Of a stretch of DNA of 64,000 nt, positions 55,635-64,000 are shown piece by piece. The notes under the pieces were generated by a model. That model was given only the letters and a program-made list of their open reading frames with translations, was not told the DNA's origin and did no database searches. The stretch covers positions 372,001 to 436,000 of the forward strand of contig NZ_NPKH01000020.1 in the NCBI RefSeq assembly GCF_002284535.1, in the 5' to 3' direction. This DNA is from Mesorhizobium wenxiniae (GTDB lineage: Bacteria; Pseudomonadota; Alphaproteobacteria; Rhizobiales; Rhizobiaceae). The first letter of the stretch is position 1, and the number at the start of each line of letters is the position of its first letter. The position numbers and the translations under genes were made by a program.

Positions 55635-56813
55635 TCAATTCTTCACCACCAGCTTGCGCGGCACACTGGCCAGGCACTCGACCCCTATCTCGGTGATCAG
55701 GATGGATTCGGTGATCTCGAGCCCCATCGTCTCCAGCCACAGGCCGGTCATGAAATGGAAGGTCATGCCCGGCTTCAACTCGGTGCGGTCGCCGGGGCGC
55801 AGGCTCATGGTGCGCTCGCCCCAGTCCGGCGGATAGGAAAGCCCGATCGGATAGCCGGTGCGGTTGTCCTTGACGATGCCGTATTTCTTCAGCACCGCGA
55901 AGAAGGCGCTGGCGATGTCCTCGCAGCTGTTGCCAGGCTTTGCCGCGGCAAGCCCGGCCTCCATGCCTTCCAGCGTCGCCTTTTCGGCATCGAGGAATTC
56001 CTGAGTGGGTTTACCAAGGAACACAGTCCGGGAAAGCGGACAGTGATAGCGGTTATAGCAGCCGGCAATCTCGAAGAAGGTACCCTCGCCCGACTTCATC
56101 GGCCGGTCGTCCCAGGTCAGATGTGGCGCCGACGCATCGGGGCCCGATGGCAGCAGCGGTACGATCGCTGGATAGTCGCCACCGATCCCGTCGACGCCGC
56201 GCGTGCCGGCATCATAGATCTCGGCGACCAGATCGCATTTGCGCATGCCGACTTCGATCTTGTCGACGATACGCTGGTGCATCGCTTCGACGATCCGGGC
56301 GGCCTTGCGCATATAGTCGATTTCGGTCGGGCTCTTCACCGCACGCTGCCAATTGACGAGTGCCGTAGCATCGACGAAGCGGGCGTTGGGCAGATGCTTT
56401 TGCAGCGAAGCAAAGGCGGCGGCCGAGAACCAGTAATTGTCCATCTCGACGCCGATGCTGAGCTTGCCCCAGCCGCGATCGGCCAGCACCTGCGAGAGAA
56501 AATCCATCGGGTGGCGTTCGGTCGACTGCACATAGTGGTCGGCATAGCCGACGATATTGTCGTGCGCGAGATACGCGGTGCGCTTGGCGCCGTTGGCGTC
56601 CTGACCGCGCCCGTACCACACCGGTTCGCCCGACGGCGGCACGATGACGGCCTGATGCACGTAGAACGACCAGCCGTCATAGCCGGTCAGCCAGGCCATA
56701 TTGGACGGATCGCTGACAATAAGGAGATCGACACCCTTGGCCTCCATGGCCTTCCGTGTCTTGGCGAGGCGATCCGCATATTCGCCGCGCGAGAATTTGA
56801 GATTGGGCTGCAT
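55635..56813 (-). CDS. doeA: ectoine hydrolase (DoeA/EutD)
   Basis: A 392-residue member of the M24 creatinase/aminopeptidase P fold that opens the ectoine ring. The N-terminal creatinase domain (YADRLAKTRKAMEAKGVDLL) leads to the catalytic half with FFEIAGCYNRYHCPLSRTVF and GLSYPPDWGERTMSLRPGDR. The metal-ligand pattern of true aminopeptidases is altered, as in DoeA. ATG 56813 has a GAGG site. It lies between eutC and doeB in a single operon. Confidence 0.9.
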   Translation of the reverse strand: MQPNLKFSRGEYADRLAKTRKAMEAKGVDLLIVSDPSNMAWLTGYDGWSFYVHQAVIVPPSGEPVWYGRGQDANGAKRTAYLAHDNIVGYADHYVQSTERHPMDFLSQVLADRGWGKLSIGVEMDNYWFSAAAFASLQKHLPNARFVDATALVNWQRAVKSPTEIDYMRKAARIVEAMHQRIVDKIEVGMRKCDLVAEIYDAGTRGVDGIGGDYPAIVPLLPSGPDASAPHLTWDDRPMKSGEGTFFEIAGCYNRYHCPLSRTVFLGKPTQEFLDAEKATLEGMEAGLAAAKPGNSCEDIASAFFAVLKKYGIVKDNRTGYPIGLSYPPDWGERTMSLRPGDRTELKPGMTFHFMTGLWLETMGLEITESILITEIGVECLASVPRKLVVKN

Positions 56814-56851
56814 TGTTCTTGGTCCTCGTTTGTTGGGCCTTGCGGCCAGCA

Positions 56852-57844
56852 TCAGCTTTCGAAAATAGTCCCGGCATTCCCCGCCCGCGCACGGTCGCGG
56901 GCGAGCGTGGCGATCGCCGTGTCCTGGACGCCGGTGCCGGTCAAGTCGGCGATGGTGATGTCGCTGGCTGAGCGCCGGCTGTGCTTTTCGCCGGCGATGA
57001 TCTGGCCGAGTTCGGTCACTTCGGCATCGGCCGCCATCACGCCCGCCGCGATGGCATGGTGCAGTTCGCCTAGCAGCCGCGTCTGTTTCGCGCTGTCGGC
57101 GACGTAGAGATCGGCCATGCGCAGGATCGCCGGAGCGATCTCGTTCTTGTGCTCGGCGTCCGAGCCCATAGCGGTGATGTGCTGGCCGGCCACGACGAAG
57201 CCGGCTTTGATCAGCGGCTCGGTCGACGGCGTCGTGGTGACGATGATGTCGGCATCGGCGGCCGCATTTGCCGCGTCGGGGTCGGCGCGCACGGCGATGC
57301 CTAGTCTTTCGCGCAATGCATCCGCCGCAGCCTCGGCCTTGGCGGCGTCCCTGGCCCAGATGCGGGCCTCGGCGATCGGCCGCACCAGCATAAGCGCCTC
57401 GAGCTGCAGTCCAGCCTGGACGCCGGCGCCGAAGATCGCGGCGATCGAGGAGTCCGGCCGCGAAAGGTGTTTAGCCGCGACCGCTCCGGCCGCCGCTGTG
57501 CGGATGTCGGTGAGATAACCATTGTCGAGCAGCAGCGCATCGACCAGCCCGGTTTTTGACGACAGCAGCACCATCATGCCGTTGACGCTGGGCAGGCCGA
57601 GCTTCGGATTGTCGAAGAAGCCGGGACTGATCTTGATGGCAAAACCGTCTATCCCAGGCACATAGGCGGTCTTGACGTCGACCTCGCCGCGATGCTCGGG
57701 AATGTCGAGCCGCAGGATCGGCGGCATCGCCACCGGCAAGGTGGCAAGCGCGCGGAACGCATTCTCGACGCAGGCGACGGCATCGAGATCGAGCTTCACG
57801 ATCGCGCGCAATTCGGCTTCGGTGAGTATCGTCATTCGGCTCAT
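56852..57844 (-). CDS. eutC: ornithine-cyclodeaminase-like protein EutC
   Basis: A 330-residue NAD-dependent protein of the ornithine cyclodeaminase/mu-crystallin family. VDVKTAYVPGIDGFAIKISP and AAIFGAGVQAGLQLEALMLV (Rossmann motif) are clear. In ectoine operons it is thought to act with EutB in converting hydroxyectoine-derived intermediates. GAGGAG precedes the ATG, which overlaps the eutB stop by four bases. Confidence 0.88.
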   Translation of the reverse strand: MSRMTILTEAELRAIVKLDLDAVACVENAFRALATLPVAMPPILRLDIPEHRGEVDVKTAYVPGIDGFAIKISPGFFDNPKLGLPSVNGMMVLLSSKTGLVDALLLDNGYLTDIRTAAAGAVAAKHLSRPDSSIAAIFGAGVQAGLQLEALMLVRPIAEARIWARDAAKAEAAADALRERLGIAVRADPDAANAAADADIIVTTTPSTEPLIKAGFVVAGQHITAMGSDAEHKNEIAPAILRMADLYVADSAKQTRLLGELHHAIAAGVMAADAEVTELGQIIAGEKHSRRSASDITIADLTGTGVQDTAIATLARDRARAGNAGTIFES

Positions 57845-58833
57845 GCGGCGTTCTCCTCAATTGCTGCGCCGCAAACGACTTTCCTGTGCAATGTCATGTC
57901 GATGTTGCGGCCCGACAGAATGAGCACCGTGGGGCCGCTCGCCCTGACTTTGCCGGACAGCACGGCGGCGATGCCGACCGCGCCGGCGCCTTCGACGATC
58001 TCGCGCTCCTGTTCATAGGCATGGCGGATGCCGGCGGCGATCTCGCCCTCGTCGAGCAGGATCGCGTCGTCGATCAGGTCGCGGCACATCGAGAAGGTCA
58101 GCCGGTTGTTGAGGCCGATGCCACCGCCAAGCGAATCCGCCAGCGTCGGCAGTTCCTCGACTAAAACTGGATGTCCGGCATTGAGGCTCGCCTTCATCGC
58201 GGCACCCCGCGCCATCGAAACGCCGATGACCTTCGTGCTCGGACTGACGCCCTTCACGGCCGCGGTGACACCCGCTGCCAGTCCGCCGCCGGACAGCGGC
58301 ACCAGCACCAAAGCGGCGTCCGCAACCTGCTCGATGATCTCCAGCCCGAGCGTGCCTTGCCCGGCGATGATACCAGGATGGTCGAAGGGCGGCAGCATGA
58401 CCAGCCCCTCTTCCGCGACCAGCCGGTCGACCTCCTGCTGCGCATCGTCCTGGCTGTTGCCGACGATGCGGATCTCGGCGCCAAGCCGACGGATTTCATC
58501 GAGCTTATTCTGCGGCACCCGTCGCGACATGCAGATCGTCGCGCGCATGCCTTCGAGCTTCGCCGCATGAGCCAGCGCCCGGCCGTGATTGCCGGTCGAG
58601 GCGGCGACCACGCCTCGCGCCTTCTCCTCGGCGTTCAGCGACGCGATGGCGTTCGAGGCGCCGCGCAGCTTGAAGCTGCCGGTGGTCTGCCGATGTTCGA
58701 GCTTGAGATAAACAGGCGCACCCAAGTGCCCGGAAAGACTCGGAGAAAGCGCGGTCGGCGTGCGTTCGACCTTAGCTGCGATGCGCTCGCGCGCCGCGCG
58801 GATATGGGAGAGGGTGACGTGGTTCGCGATCAT
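57841..58833 (-). CDS. eutB: threonine-dehydratase-like protein EutB
   Basis: A 330-residue PLP enzyme of the serine/threonine dehydratase fold. KLEHRQTTGSFKLRGASNAI holds the PLP lysine, STGNHGRALAHAAKL the substrate loop, and LVPLSGGGLAAGV the phosphate-binding glycine loop. It belongs to the hydroxyectoine utilisation dehydratases. It is coupled to eutC and lies 16 bases after eutA. Confidence 0.88.
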   Translation of the reverse strand: MIANHVTLSHIRAARERIAAKVERTPTALSPSLSGHLGAPVYLKLEHRQTTGSFKLRGASNAIASLNAEEKARGVVAASTGNHGRALAHAAKLEGMRATICMSRRVPQNKLDEIRRLGAEIRIVGNSQDDAQQEVDRLVAEEGLVMLPPFDHPGIIAGQGTLGLEIIEQVADAALVLVPLSGGGLAAGVTAAVKGVSPSTKVIGVSMARGAAMKASLNAGHPVLVEELPTLADSLGGGIGLNNRLTFSMCRDLIDDAILLDEGEIAAGIRHAYEQEREIVEGAGAVGIAAVLSGKVRASGPTVLILSGRNIDMTLHRKVVCGAAIEENAA

Positions 58834-58849
58834 GACCTTTGCTTTGCAA

Positions 58850-59623
58850 TCAATTCAAAGGCAGCGTCATCAGACGGCCGAATTCGGCACGCGGCTCGTC
58901 GTCCCCGCAAAGCCGCAGACAGTTCCAGGCCGTCGCCTGGTTGCTGGTGACGACCGGACGGCCGATCGCCTCTTCGATGCCGACCACGGCAAGTGCTGCC
59001 CGCAGCGCAGTGCAGGAGACGAACAGCGCGTCGGCTTTTTCGTCCATCGCATCGAGCGACAGATCGACCAGCGACGCAGGCGCAATCCGCGCCATCTCGC
59101 GGTCGTCCTCGAAGCCGAGACAGGTGAAGCTGGCGATCTCGAAATCATGCGCCGCGAAATAGGCCGCCATCGGCCGGCTGGTTTCGACCGTATAGGGAGT
59201 AAGGATGCTGATCGTCCTGGCGCCCAGCGCCTTCAAACCACGCACGGCTGCCATCGGCGGCGTAACCACCGGCACGCCGGGCTTGGCCGCCTGCACCGCC
59301 GCCTCGATCTCGGCATCGCCGATGACCACGGAGGCCGAGGTGCAGGAATAGCAGATCGCGTCGAGCGGCTCATCGGGCAGGATGAGCGCCGCGCCCGCCG
59401 TAAGCGACGGCTGCATCTTGCGCAAATTGTCCGGCGTCGTCGGATTGGCGTAGGGAATGCGCGCGACATAAACGCCGATCCGGTCGCTCGCCACCATGCG
59501 GCGAAAATCCGGTTCGGTCGTATGGTCGGTCGCAAGGATGATCAACCCGACGCGCTTTTCCAGGGGACGCGCGTCGAGCCCCGGCCGTGCCGGCGTCAGT
59601 CTGATCTCGGGCGAGTTTTTCAT
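58850..59623 (-). CDS. eutA: ectoine utilization protein EutA (maleate-isomerase/Asp-Glu racemase fold)
   Basis: A 257-residue protein of the arylmalonate decarboxylase/maleate isomerase superfamily. Two catalytic Cys are visible in AICYSCTSASVVIG and ADALFVSCTALRA, and KALGARTISILTPYT is the central strand. It probably isomerises or racemises a hydroxyectoine breakdown product; its exact step is not established. It lies six bases after ehuD in the same operon. Confidence 0.88.
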   Translation of the reverse strand: MKNSPEIRLTPARPGLDARPLEKRVGLIILATDHTTEPDFRRMVASDRIGVYVARIPYANPTTPDNLRKMQPSLTAGAALILPDEPLDAICYSCTSASVVIGDAEIEAAVQAAKPGVPVVTPPMAAVRGLKALGARTISILTPYTVETSRPMAAYFAAHDFEIASFTCLGFEDDREMARIAPASLVDLSLDAMDEKADALFVSCTALRAALAVVGIEEAIGRPVVTSNQATAWNCLRLCGDDEPRAEFGRLMTLPLN

Positions 59624-59629
59624 GAAAGA

Positions 59630-60289
59630 CTACCTCTCGATCTTGCCGTAACGGCGTTCCAGCCAGCGTAGCAGCACGACCGAGAAAAGACTGATGACGA
59701 GGAAGAAGGCGCCGACCAAGGTCATCGGCTCGACATAGCGGTAATAGGTATTGGCGACGCTCTTGGCCTGGTTCATCAGTTCCAGCACGGTGATCGCCGA
59801 CAGCAGCGGCGTCTCCTTGAACATCGCGATGAAGTAGTTGGCAAGCGCCGGGATCATCGGCGGAATCGCCTGCGGCATGATAATGTGAGTCCAGGTCTGC
59901 CTGGCGTTCAGATTGCAGGCCTTGGCGGCTTCCCATTGGCCGCGCGGCACATTCTCGATACCGGCGCGATAGACTTCAGCCGTGTAGGTGCCGTAATGCA
60001 GGCCGAGGCCGATGACGCCGGCCACCAGCGGCGGCAGCAGGATACCGATATCGGGCAGCACGTAGAAGATGAAATAGAGCTGCACCAAAAGCGGCGTGCC
60101 GCGAATGAATTCGGCGAGGAAGCCGACGGTGCGCGACAAGCCCTTGTTCGGCGAGCGCCGCGCCAGCGCGATGGCCAGCCCCACGATCGCGGCCAGAACC
60201 GAGCCGAGCAGCGTCGCCAGGATGGTGATCTTCACGCCCTGGATCAGCGTCGGCATGATCTCCCAGACGAAATTCCAATCCCACTCCAT
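59630..60289 (-). CDS. ehuD: ectoine ABC transporter permease EhuD
   Basis: A 219-residue permease with about five helices. FIRGTPLLVQLYFIFYVLPD is the conserved periplasmic motif and AKACNLNARQTWTHIIMPQA the ATPase-contact loop. It is the second permease of the ectoine/hydroxyectoine importer and lies between ehuC and eutA in the operon. Confidence 0.88.
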   Translation of the reverse strand: MEWDWNFVWEIMPTLIQGVKITILATLLGSVLAAIVGLAIALARRSPNKGLSRTVGFLAEFIRGTPLLVQLYFIFYVLPDIGILLPPLVAGVIGLGLHYGTYTAEVYRAGIENVPRGQWEAAKACNLNARQTWTHIIMPQAIPPMIPALANYFIAMFKETPLLSAITVLELMNQAKSVANTYYRYVEPMTLVGAFFLVISLFSVVLLRWLERRYGKIER

Positions 60290-60305
60290 TATGAGGCCCG
60301 ATCCA

Positions 60306-60965
60306 TCATACGCGCACCCCGTCGAGGCCGCGCGCCATGCGGCGTTCCAGCGATCTCACGCCCCAGGAAATGATCAGCGCAAGGACGAAATAGATGATGA
60401 GAATGGTGGTGAACGGCACCAGCGTGTTGCCGGTCTGCGAGCGCACCACCTGCGCCTGGAAGGTCAGATCGGCGAGCGAGATCAGGGAAACGACGGCGGT
60501 GGCCTTGAGCAATTCGATGGCGTTGTTGCCGAAGGTCGGCAGCATGACCAGCAGCGCCTGCGGCAGGATGACATGGCGCATGCCTTGCCAGCGGCCGAGA
60601 TTGAGCGCGGTGCAGGCCTCGTACTGTTCGCGGCCGATCGACTGGATGGCGCCGCGCACCACCTCCGCCGCATAGGCGCCGACATTGAGGCCGAGCGCCA
60701 GCACGCCCGCCTGCAGCGGTGTCAGCGAAATGCCGATGAAGGGCAGCACGAAATAGGCCCAGAACAGCTGCACGAAGATCGAGGTGCCGCGGAAGAATTC
60801 GATATAGGCGGTGGCCAGCGCCCGAATGGCGAAAAAACGCGACAGCCGCCCCAGCCCGGCGAGAAACGCCATGATCAGGGCAAGCACCGACCCCATCAGC
60901 GTCAGCTCGATGGTAACAAGCGCTCCCTGCATTATCAGGCCGAAATAGCCGGACCATTGGGTCAT
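60306..60965 (-). CDS. ehuC: ectoine ABC transporter permease EhuC
   Basis: A 219-residue permease. FFRGTSIFVQLFWAYFVLPF and ALNLGRWQGMRHVILPQALL are the two conserved motifs. It is the first permease after ehuB and forms a heterodimer with EhuD. A hairpin-rich repeat element separates it from ehuB. Confidence 0.88.
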   Translation of the reverse strand: MTQWSGYFGLIMQGALVTIELTLMGSVLALIMAFLAGLGRLSRFFAIRALATAYIEFFRGTSIFVQLFWAYFVLPFIGISLTPLQAGVLALGLNVGAYAAEVVRGAIQSIGREQYEACTALNLGRWQGMRHVILPQALLVMLPTFGNNAIELLKATAVVSLISLADLTFQAQVVRSQTGNTLVPFTTILIIYFVLALIISWGVRSLERRMARGLDGVRV

Positions 60966-61016
60966 TGTGTCGAGAGTTCCCGCGTTGAATGTCTAGCGAG
61001 ACGTTGTTTCCAGCGT

Positions 61017-61143
61017 CCTTCTCCCCGTTCACGGGGGAGATGATGCCGGCAGGCAGATGGAGGGGCGGCGCGAACCAACCAAAGTATGGCGCTGCCCCCA
61101 TCCGACCCTTCGAGCCACCTTCTCCCCGCGAACGGGGAGAAGG
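61017..61143. repeat. mosaic repeat between ehuB and ehuC, inside the operon
   Basis: CCTTCTCCCCGTTCACGGGG at 61017-61036 reappears as its inverse at 61120-61143 (TCTCCCCGCGAACGGGGAGA with AGG). The 80-base middle part has GC-rich matching blocks. The element can fold on the transcript between the binding-protein and permease genes. Confidence 0.75.
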
Positions 61144-61153
61144 AAAAGGGCGC

Positions 61154-62005
61154 CTACTTTGCCGAGCAGAGCTTGTCGCGGCTTGTCGACATCGCTGCCG
61201 CTGCCGAGAAGCCGTAAGGCTCGATGATCTTGGCGAATTCACCGGACTCCTTCAGCTTGGCCAACTCGACGTCATAGGCGTCGCGCAGCGCTTCGTCGCC
61301 CTTCTTGAAGGCTGCGCCGTCGCAATAGACCGGCGCGCCGACCACCGGAGCGACAACTTCGAGGTTCGGGTCGTTGGCCTTCTTGACCAGATCATTGATC
61401 GACAGCACTGGCAGCGAATAGGCATCGATGCGGCCGTCCTGCAGCATCTTCAGGCCGCTCTGGCCGTCCGGCACGACGATGACGCGGTCACGTGGCACAC
61501 CAGCGGTGAGCGCCAGCTTCTCCTCGGTGCCGCCGCCCGGCGCCCCGATCGTCGCGGTGGCATCCTTGGCGACATCCTCGTAGCTCTTGAAGCCCTTGGG
61601 GTTGCCCTTCTTCACCAGCATCGCCTCGGCGTCGCACAGCACCGGCTCCGAATAGACAACGGCCGCGCAACGCTCCGGCTTCATAAACAGGCCGGCGGTG
61701 ACGACGTCGAAACGGCCGGCCTGCAGGCCGGGAATCATGGCGCCATATTCCGAGATCGAGGCGACGATGTCGTTGACGCCGAGGCGCTTGAAGATTTCAC
61801 GCGCCACATCGGGCGCCGCGCCCGAAACCTTGCCGTCGGCCGCAACCGCCGTGTATGGCGGCTCATTGGCGATGGCGACGCGGGCGAAGCCCTGTGCCTT
61901 GAGCTCTTCGAGCTTGCTGTCGTCGGCCGATCCCGCGGTCGAGGCGGCCAGAATTGCGGTTAGTGCAACACCGGCCACGCCGGCCAGAATGCCAAGTTTC
62001 TTCAT
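61154..62005 (-). CDS. ehuB: ectoine-binding periplasmic protein EhuB
   Basis: A 283-residue family 3 solute-binding protein with a signal peptide (MKKLGILAGVAGVALTAILA, cleaved near AGSA). The mature N-terminus LEELKAQGFARVAIANEPPY begins the ligand lobe and VSGAAPDVAREIFKRLGV continues it. It captures ectoine and hydroxyectoine. ATG 62005 has AAGGAG nine bases before it. Two tandem small hairpins lie in the gap upstream and a repeat lies after the stop, together isolating its message. Confidence 0.9.
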   Translation of the reverse strand: MKKLGILAGVAGVALTAILAASTAGSADDSKLEELKAQGFARVAIANEPPYTAVAADGKVSGAAPDVAREIFKRLGVNDIVASISEYGAMIPGLQAGRFDVVTAGLFMKPERCAAVVYSEPVLCDAEAMLVKKGNPKGFKSYEDVAKDATATIGAPGGGTEEKLALTAGVPRDRVIVVPDGQSGLKMLQDGRIDAYSLPVLSINDLVKKANDPNLEVVAPVVGAPVYCDGAAFKKGDEALRDAYDVELAKLKESGEFAKIIEPYGFSAAAAMSTSRDKLCSAK

Positions 62006-62049
62006 TGTTCCCAACTCCTTGCTTCTCTTCTTGGTTTGGTCGTTCTACG

Positions 62050-62087
62050 GGACGGCTTCGCCGCCCCTTGAGGACGGCTTCGCCGCC
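62050..62087 (-). repeat. two tandem GGACGGCTTCGCCGCC units between ehuA and ehuB
   Basis: Two exact 16-base copies, at 62050-62065 and 62072-62087, each able to fold a small GGC/GCC hairpin with a TTC loop. They may set RNA stability or expression ratio between the ATPase and binding-protein genes. Confidence 0.65.
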
Positions 62088-62099
62088 TTGGCATGGCGG

Positions 62100-62885
62100 T
62101 CAGACGCGATGTCCGGCCGCGATGATCTTCTTCAGGAAGCCTTGCGTGCGCTCCTGCTTGGGATTGCGGAAAATCTCGTCGGGCTTGCCTTCTTCGACTA
62201 TCTTCCCGCGGTCGAAAAACAGCACCCGGTCGGCGAAATCATGGGCAAAACCCATTTCATGGGTGACGAGCAGCATGGTCATGTCTGTCTCGGAGCAGAG
62301 CCGCCACAACACGTTCAGCACCTCCTCGACCAGTTCCGGATCGAGCGCCGATGTCACCTCGTCAAACAGCATGATCCTGGGCTGCAGCGCCAGCGCCCGG
62401 GCGATCGCCACGCGCTGCTTCTGCCCTCCGGAGAGCTGCGCCGGCATCGCTTTCGCCTTGTCGGCCATGCCGACCATGTCGAGCAGTTCCATCGCCCGTT
62501 TTTCGGCGGCGGCGCGCGGTATGCCCTTGGTCAAGATCGGCGCCAGCGTGACGTTGTCGATGACACTCTTGTGCGGAAACAGGTTGAACAGCTGGAAGAC
62601 CATGCCGATCTTCTGGCGCATTCTTGCCAGATGCCGTTCGTCGGCGGGTAGCAACTGGCCGTTGCGCTCCATGTGGTAGAGCTGCTCGCCGTCGATCTGG
62701 ATGTGGCCGCTGTCGATCCTCTCCAGCGTCATCAGGATGCGCAGGATCGTCGTCTTGCCCGAGCCGGATGGGCCGATCAGCGCCAGCTTCTCGCGCGGCA
62801 TGACCTGCATCGACAGGCCGTCCAACACCTTGAAGGTGCCGAAGCTTTTCGAAATGCCGTCGATCTTGATGATGGGCGCGGACAA
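62100..62885 (-). CDS. ehuA: ectoine ABC transporter ATP-binding protein EhuA
   Basis: A 261-residue ATPase. Walker A is GPSGSGKTT, the signature LSGGQKQR, Walker B IMLFDEVTSALDPEL and the switch His in LVTHEMGF. It energises uptake through EhuC and EhuD. The start is a TTG at 62885 with GGGG six bases before it; no ATG lies upstream in frame. It is the first gene of the operon after the regulator gene. Confidence 0.88.
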   Translation of the reverse strand: MSAPIIKIDGISKSFGTFKVLDGLSMQVMPREKLALIGPSGSGKTTILRILMTLERIDSGHIQIDGEQLYHMERNGQLLPADERHLARMRQKIGMVFQLFNLFPHKSVIDNVTLAPILTKGIPRAAAEKRAMELLDMVGMADKAKAMPAQLSGGQKQRVAIARALALQPRIMLFDEVTSALDPELVEEVLNVLWRLCSETDMTMLLVTHEMGFAHDFADRVLFFDRGKIVEEGKPDEIFRNPKQERTQGFLKKIIAAGHRV

Positions 62886-62921
62886 TGAATTCCCCGTTGC
62901 TGGAGAAGCTTGGTGCCTTCA

Positions 62922-62974
62922 ACGATGCGGAACGCGCCAAATCATGTCAATCAGGAAAATAAACTCATGACAAT
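62922..62974 (-). promoter_or_regulatory. candidate ehu promoter with EnuR operator
   Basis: On the minus strand a perfect -35 box TTGACA (62950-62945) is followed after 17 bases by a poor -10 (CATCGT). Two direct copies of CATGNCAAT at 62943-62951 and 62966-62974, 23 bases apart, flank it. Spaced repeats at two helical turns are typical of MocR-type regulator sites. Confidence 0.45.
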
Positions 62975-63011
62975 GTTTTCTGGCTCCGCACAATTCCGCG
63001 GCGATCTTTGC

Positions 63012-64000
63012 CTAGATCGCCAGCAGGAGATGCTCCGGATCGCCGAGCAGAAGTTTGGTGACAACGCTCAGGCCGGCGCGCAGTTCCTCCTCGGTAGTCG
63101 AGCCCAGCGAGATGCGCACTGCCGGCTGCCAGGGCTCCTGGGAAATACGGAAGGATGTGCCTGGCGCGATCGCCACGCCCTGCAAACGGGCCTGCGAGAC
63201 GAAACTCTCCTCGGCGCGGTCGCCGGGTAGCCGCAGCCACAGATGCAATCCGTCGCGATGGACACGATAGTCGACCCCGGCAAGCACCTGAGCGGCAATC
63301 TCCTGCCGCCGCCGCAGTGCCGAACGTTGCCAGCCGACAAGCTCCATCGCCGTGCCGTCGGTCACCCATTTTGTCGCGATCTCCGCCACCAGCGGCGTCG
63401 CCATCCAGTTGGAGACGAGATGCCGGTTGGCGACGGCGGCGACATAGCGGTCGGGCGCCGCGAGATAACCAATGCGCAGGCCTGGCACCACGATCTTGGT
63501 GAAGGAGGTGACGTAGAGCGTGCGCTCGGGCGCGAAGGCGGCGACCGGCGGCGGACGCCCCTCGACCAGCGGGCCGAGCACGTCGTTCTCGATGATGGCG
63601 ATGTCATGCCTGCGCGCCACCGCGGCGATCTGCTCGCGCCGCGCGGCGTCCATAAGCGTTGCGGTCGGATTGATCACCGAGGGCTGCACGAACACGGCGC
63701 GAATGTCGGAAAGCTGGCACGCCTTGTCGAGCGCTTCCGGGATCAGGCCGTTGTCGTCGATCGGCAGGCCCTCGAGGTTGAAGCCGAGATAGCGCGCCAG
63801 CGGGATCAGCGTGTGATGGCCGATCGCCTCGGTGGCGACCGTCGAACCGGGCGGCGCCACGCTCATCAGCGCCACCGTCATGCCCGCCGTGGCGCCGTTG
63901 GTCAGGCTGACATTCTGCGACGACACATCGAGACCGCACAGCCGCAGCCATTCGACCGCCACCGCGCGGTGGCGCGGGAACACCATGTTCGGCCGGAACG
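63012..64000 (-). CDS. enuR: MocR/GntR-type PLP-dependent regulator EnuR (partial)
   Basis: Only the C-terminal aminotransferase-like domain is in view (about 329 residues); the N-terminal GntR helix-turn-helix lies beyond the window edge. SFTKIVVPGLRIGYL holds the PLP lysine, LTNGATAGMTVALMSVAPPG the glycine loop, and IIENDVLGPLVEG the conserved Asp strand. It is the known type of repressor for ectoine catabolism, sensing breakdown intermediates through PLP. It is upstream of ehuA on the same strand and is expected to repress the operon. Confidence 0.83.
   Translation of the reverse strand, partial: FRPNMVFPRHRAVAVEWLRLCGLDVSSQNVSLTNGATAGMTVALMSVAPPGSTVATEAIGHHTLIPLARYLGFNLEGLPIDDNGLIPEALDKACQLSDIRAVFVQPSVINPTATLMDAARREQIAAVARRHDIAIIENDVLGPLVEGRPPPVAAFAPERTLYVTSFTKIVVPGLRIGYLAAPDRYVAAVANRHLVSNWMATPLVAEIATKWVTDGTAMELVGWQRSALRRRQEIAAQVLAGVDYRVHRDGLHLWLRLPGDRAEESFVSQARLQGVAIAPGTSFRISQEPWQPAVRISLGSTTEEELRAGLSVVTKLLLGDPEHLLLAI

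Overview
The window looks like chromosomal DNA of a high-GC alphaproteobacterium of the order Hyphomicrobiales, most likely Mesorhizobium or a close relative. This rests on a divergent dctA/dctBD locus with a clear sigma-54 promoter, an ehuABCD-eutABC-doeAB ectoine operon, thuAB, several amino-acid and polyamine-type ABC systems, general-stress (EcfG-like) promoter motifs, and intergenic mosaic repeats of the rhizobial type. The genus is an inference; no rRNA or other marker is present. No tRNA, rRNA, CRISPR array, intact insertion sequence or phage was seen.

Layout: 0-2.4 kb holds the end of a surface-polysaccharide locus (Wzt-like C-terminus, galE, UDP-glucuronate decarboxylase). 2.8-7.7 kb has an MFS transporter, a VOC protein, a LysR/SDR divergent pair, and a SnoaL-like and a GNAT gene preceded by near-identical leaders. 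7.7-15.5 kb carries a dimethylargininase-like hydrolase, an M20 amidohydrolase, a divergent LysR regulator and a PotABCD-like ABC transporter. 15.5-17.4 kb has a frameshifted SUFU-domain gene and a family 2 glycosyltransferase. 17.9-22.7 kb is C4-dicarboxylate transport (dctA; dctB-dctD). 22.8-25.4 kb has a BKACE-type protein, a frameshifted quinone reductase and a LysR gene. 25.6-30.4 kb is an AsnC regulator, a saccharopine dehydrogenase-like protein and a polar amino-acid ABC system. 30.9-35.8 kb encodes a three-subunit molybdenum aldehyde dehydrogenase with an AraC regulator. 36.3-37.5 kb is a cyclopropane fatty acid synthase.

37.9-41.7 kb is a tightly overlapping triad: an ATP-grasp ligase, a QEGLA/DUF1704 metallopeptidase-like protein and an N-formylglutamate amidohydrolase-like protein. 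It is the best candidate for an unexplored biochemical system here. Then come thuB-thuA, a tlde1/DUF2778 cell-wall protein, a BBE-type FAD oxidase and two small genes, one with an excellent EcfG promoter. 48.7-51.8 kb is a type III polyketide synthase-methyltransferase-FAD oxidoreductase operon. 52.2-54.3 kb has a 24-residue membrane protein and a possible metal-response cluster: a CueR operator, cueR, a cytochrome c'-like gene and a phytochelatin-synthase-like gene. 54.6 kb to the end is a complete ectoine/hydroxyectoine uptake and degradation operon with its MocR-type regulator running off the edge.

Two genes are broken by single-base differences next to short homopolymers and a third has an early in-frame TGA. 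These could be real decay or sequencing errors. Four large inverted-repeat elements and a second family of short degenerate repeats occupy gene-free stretches; one large repeat lies inside the ectoine operon.
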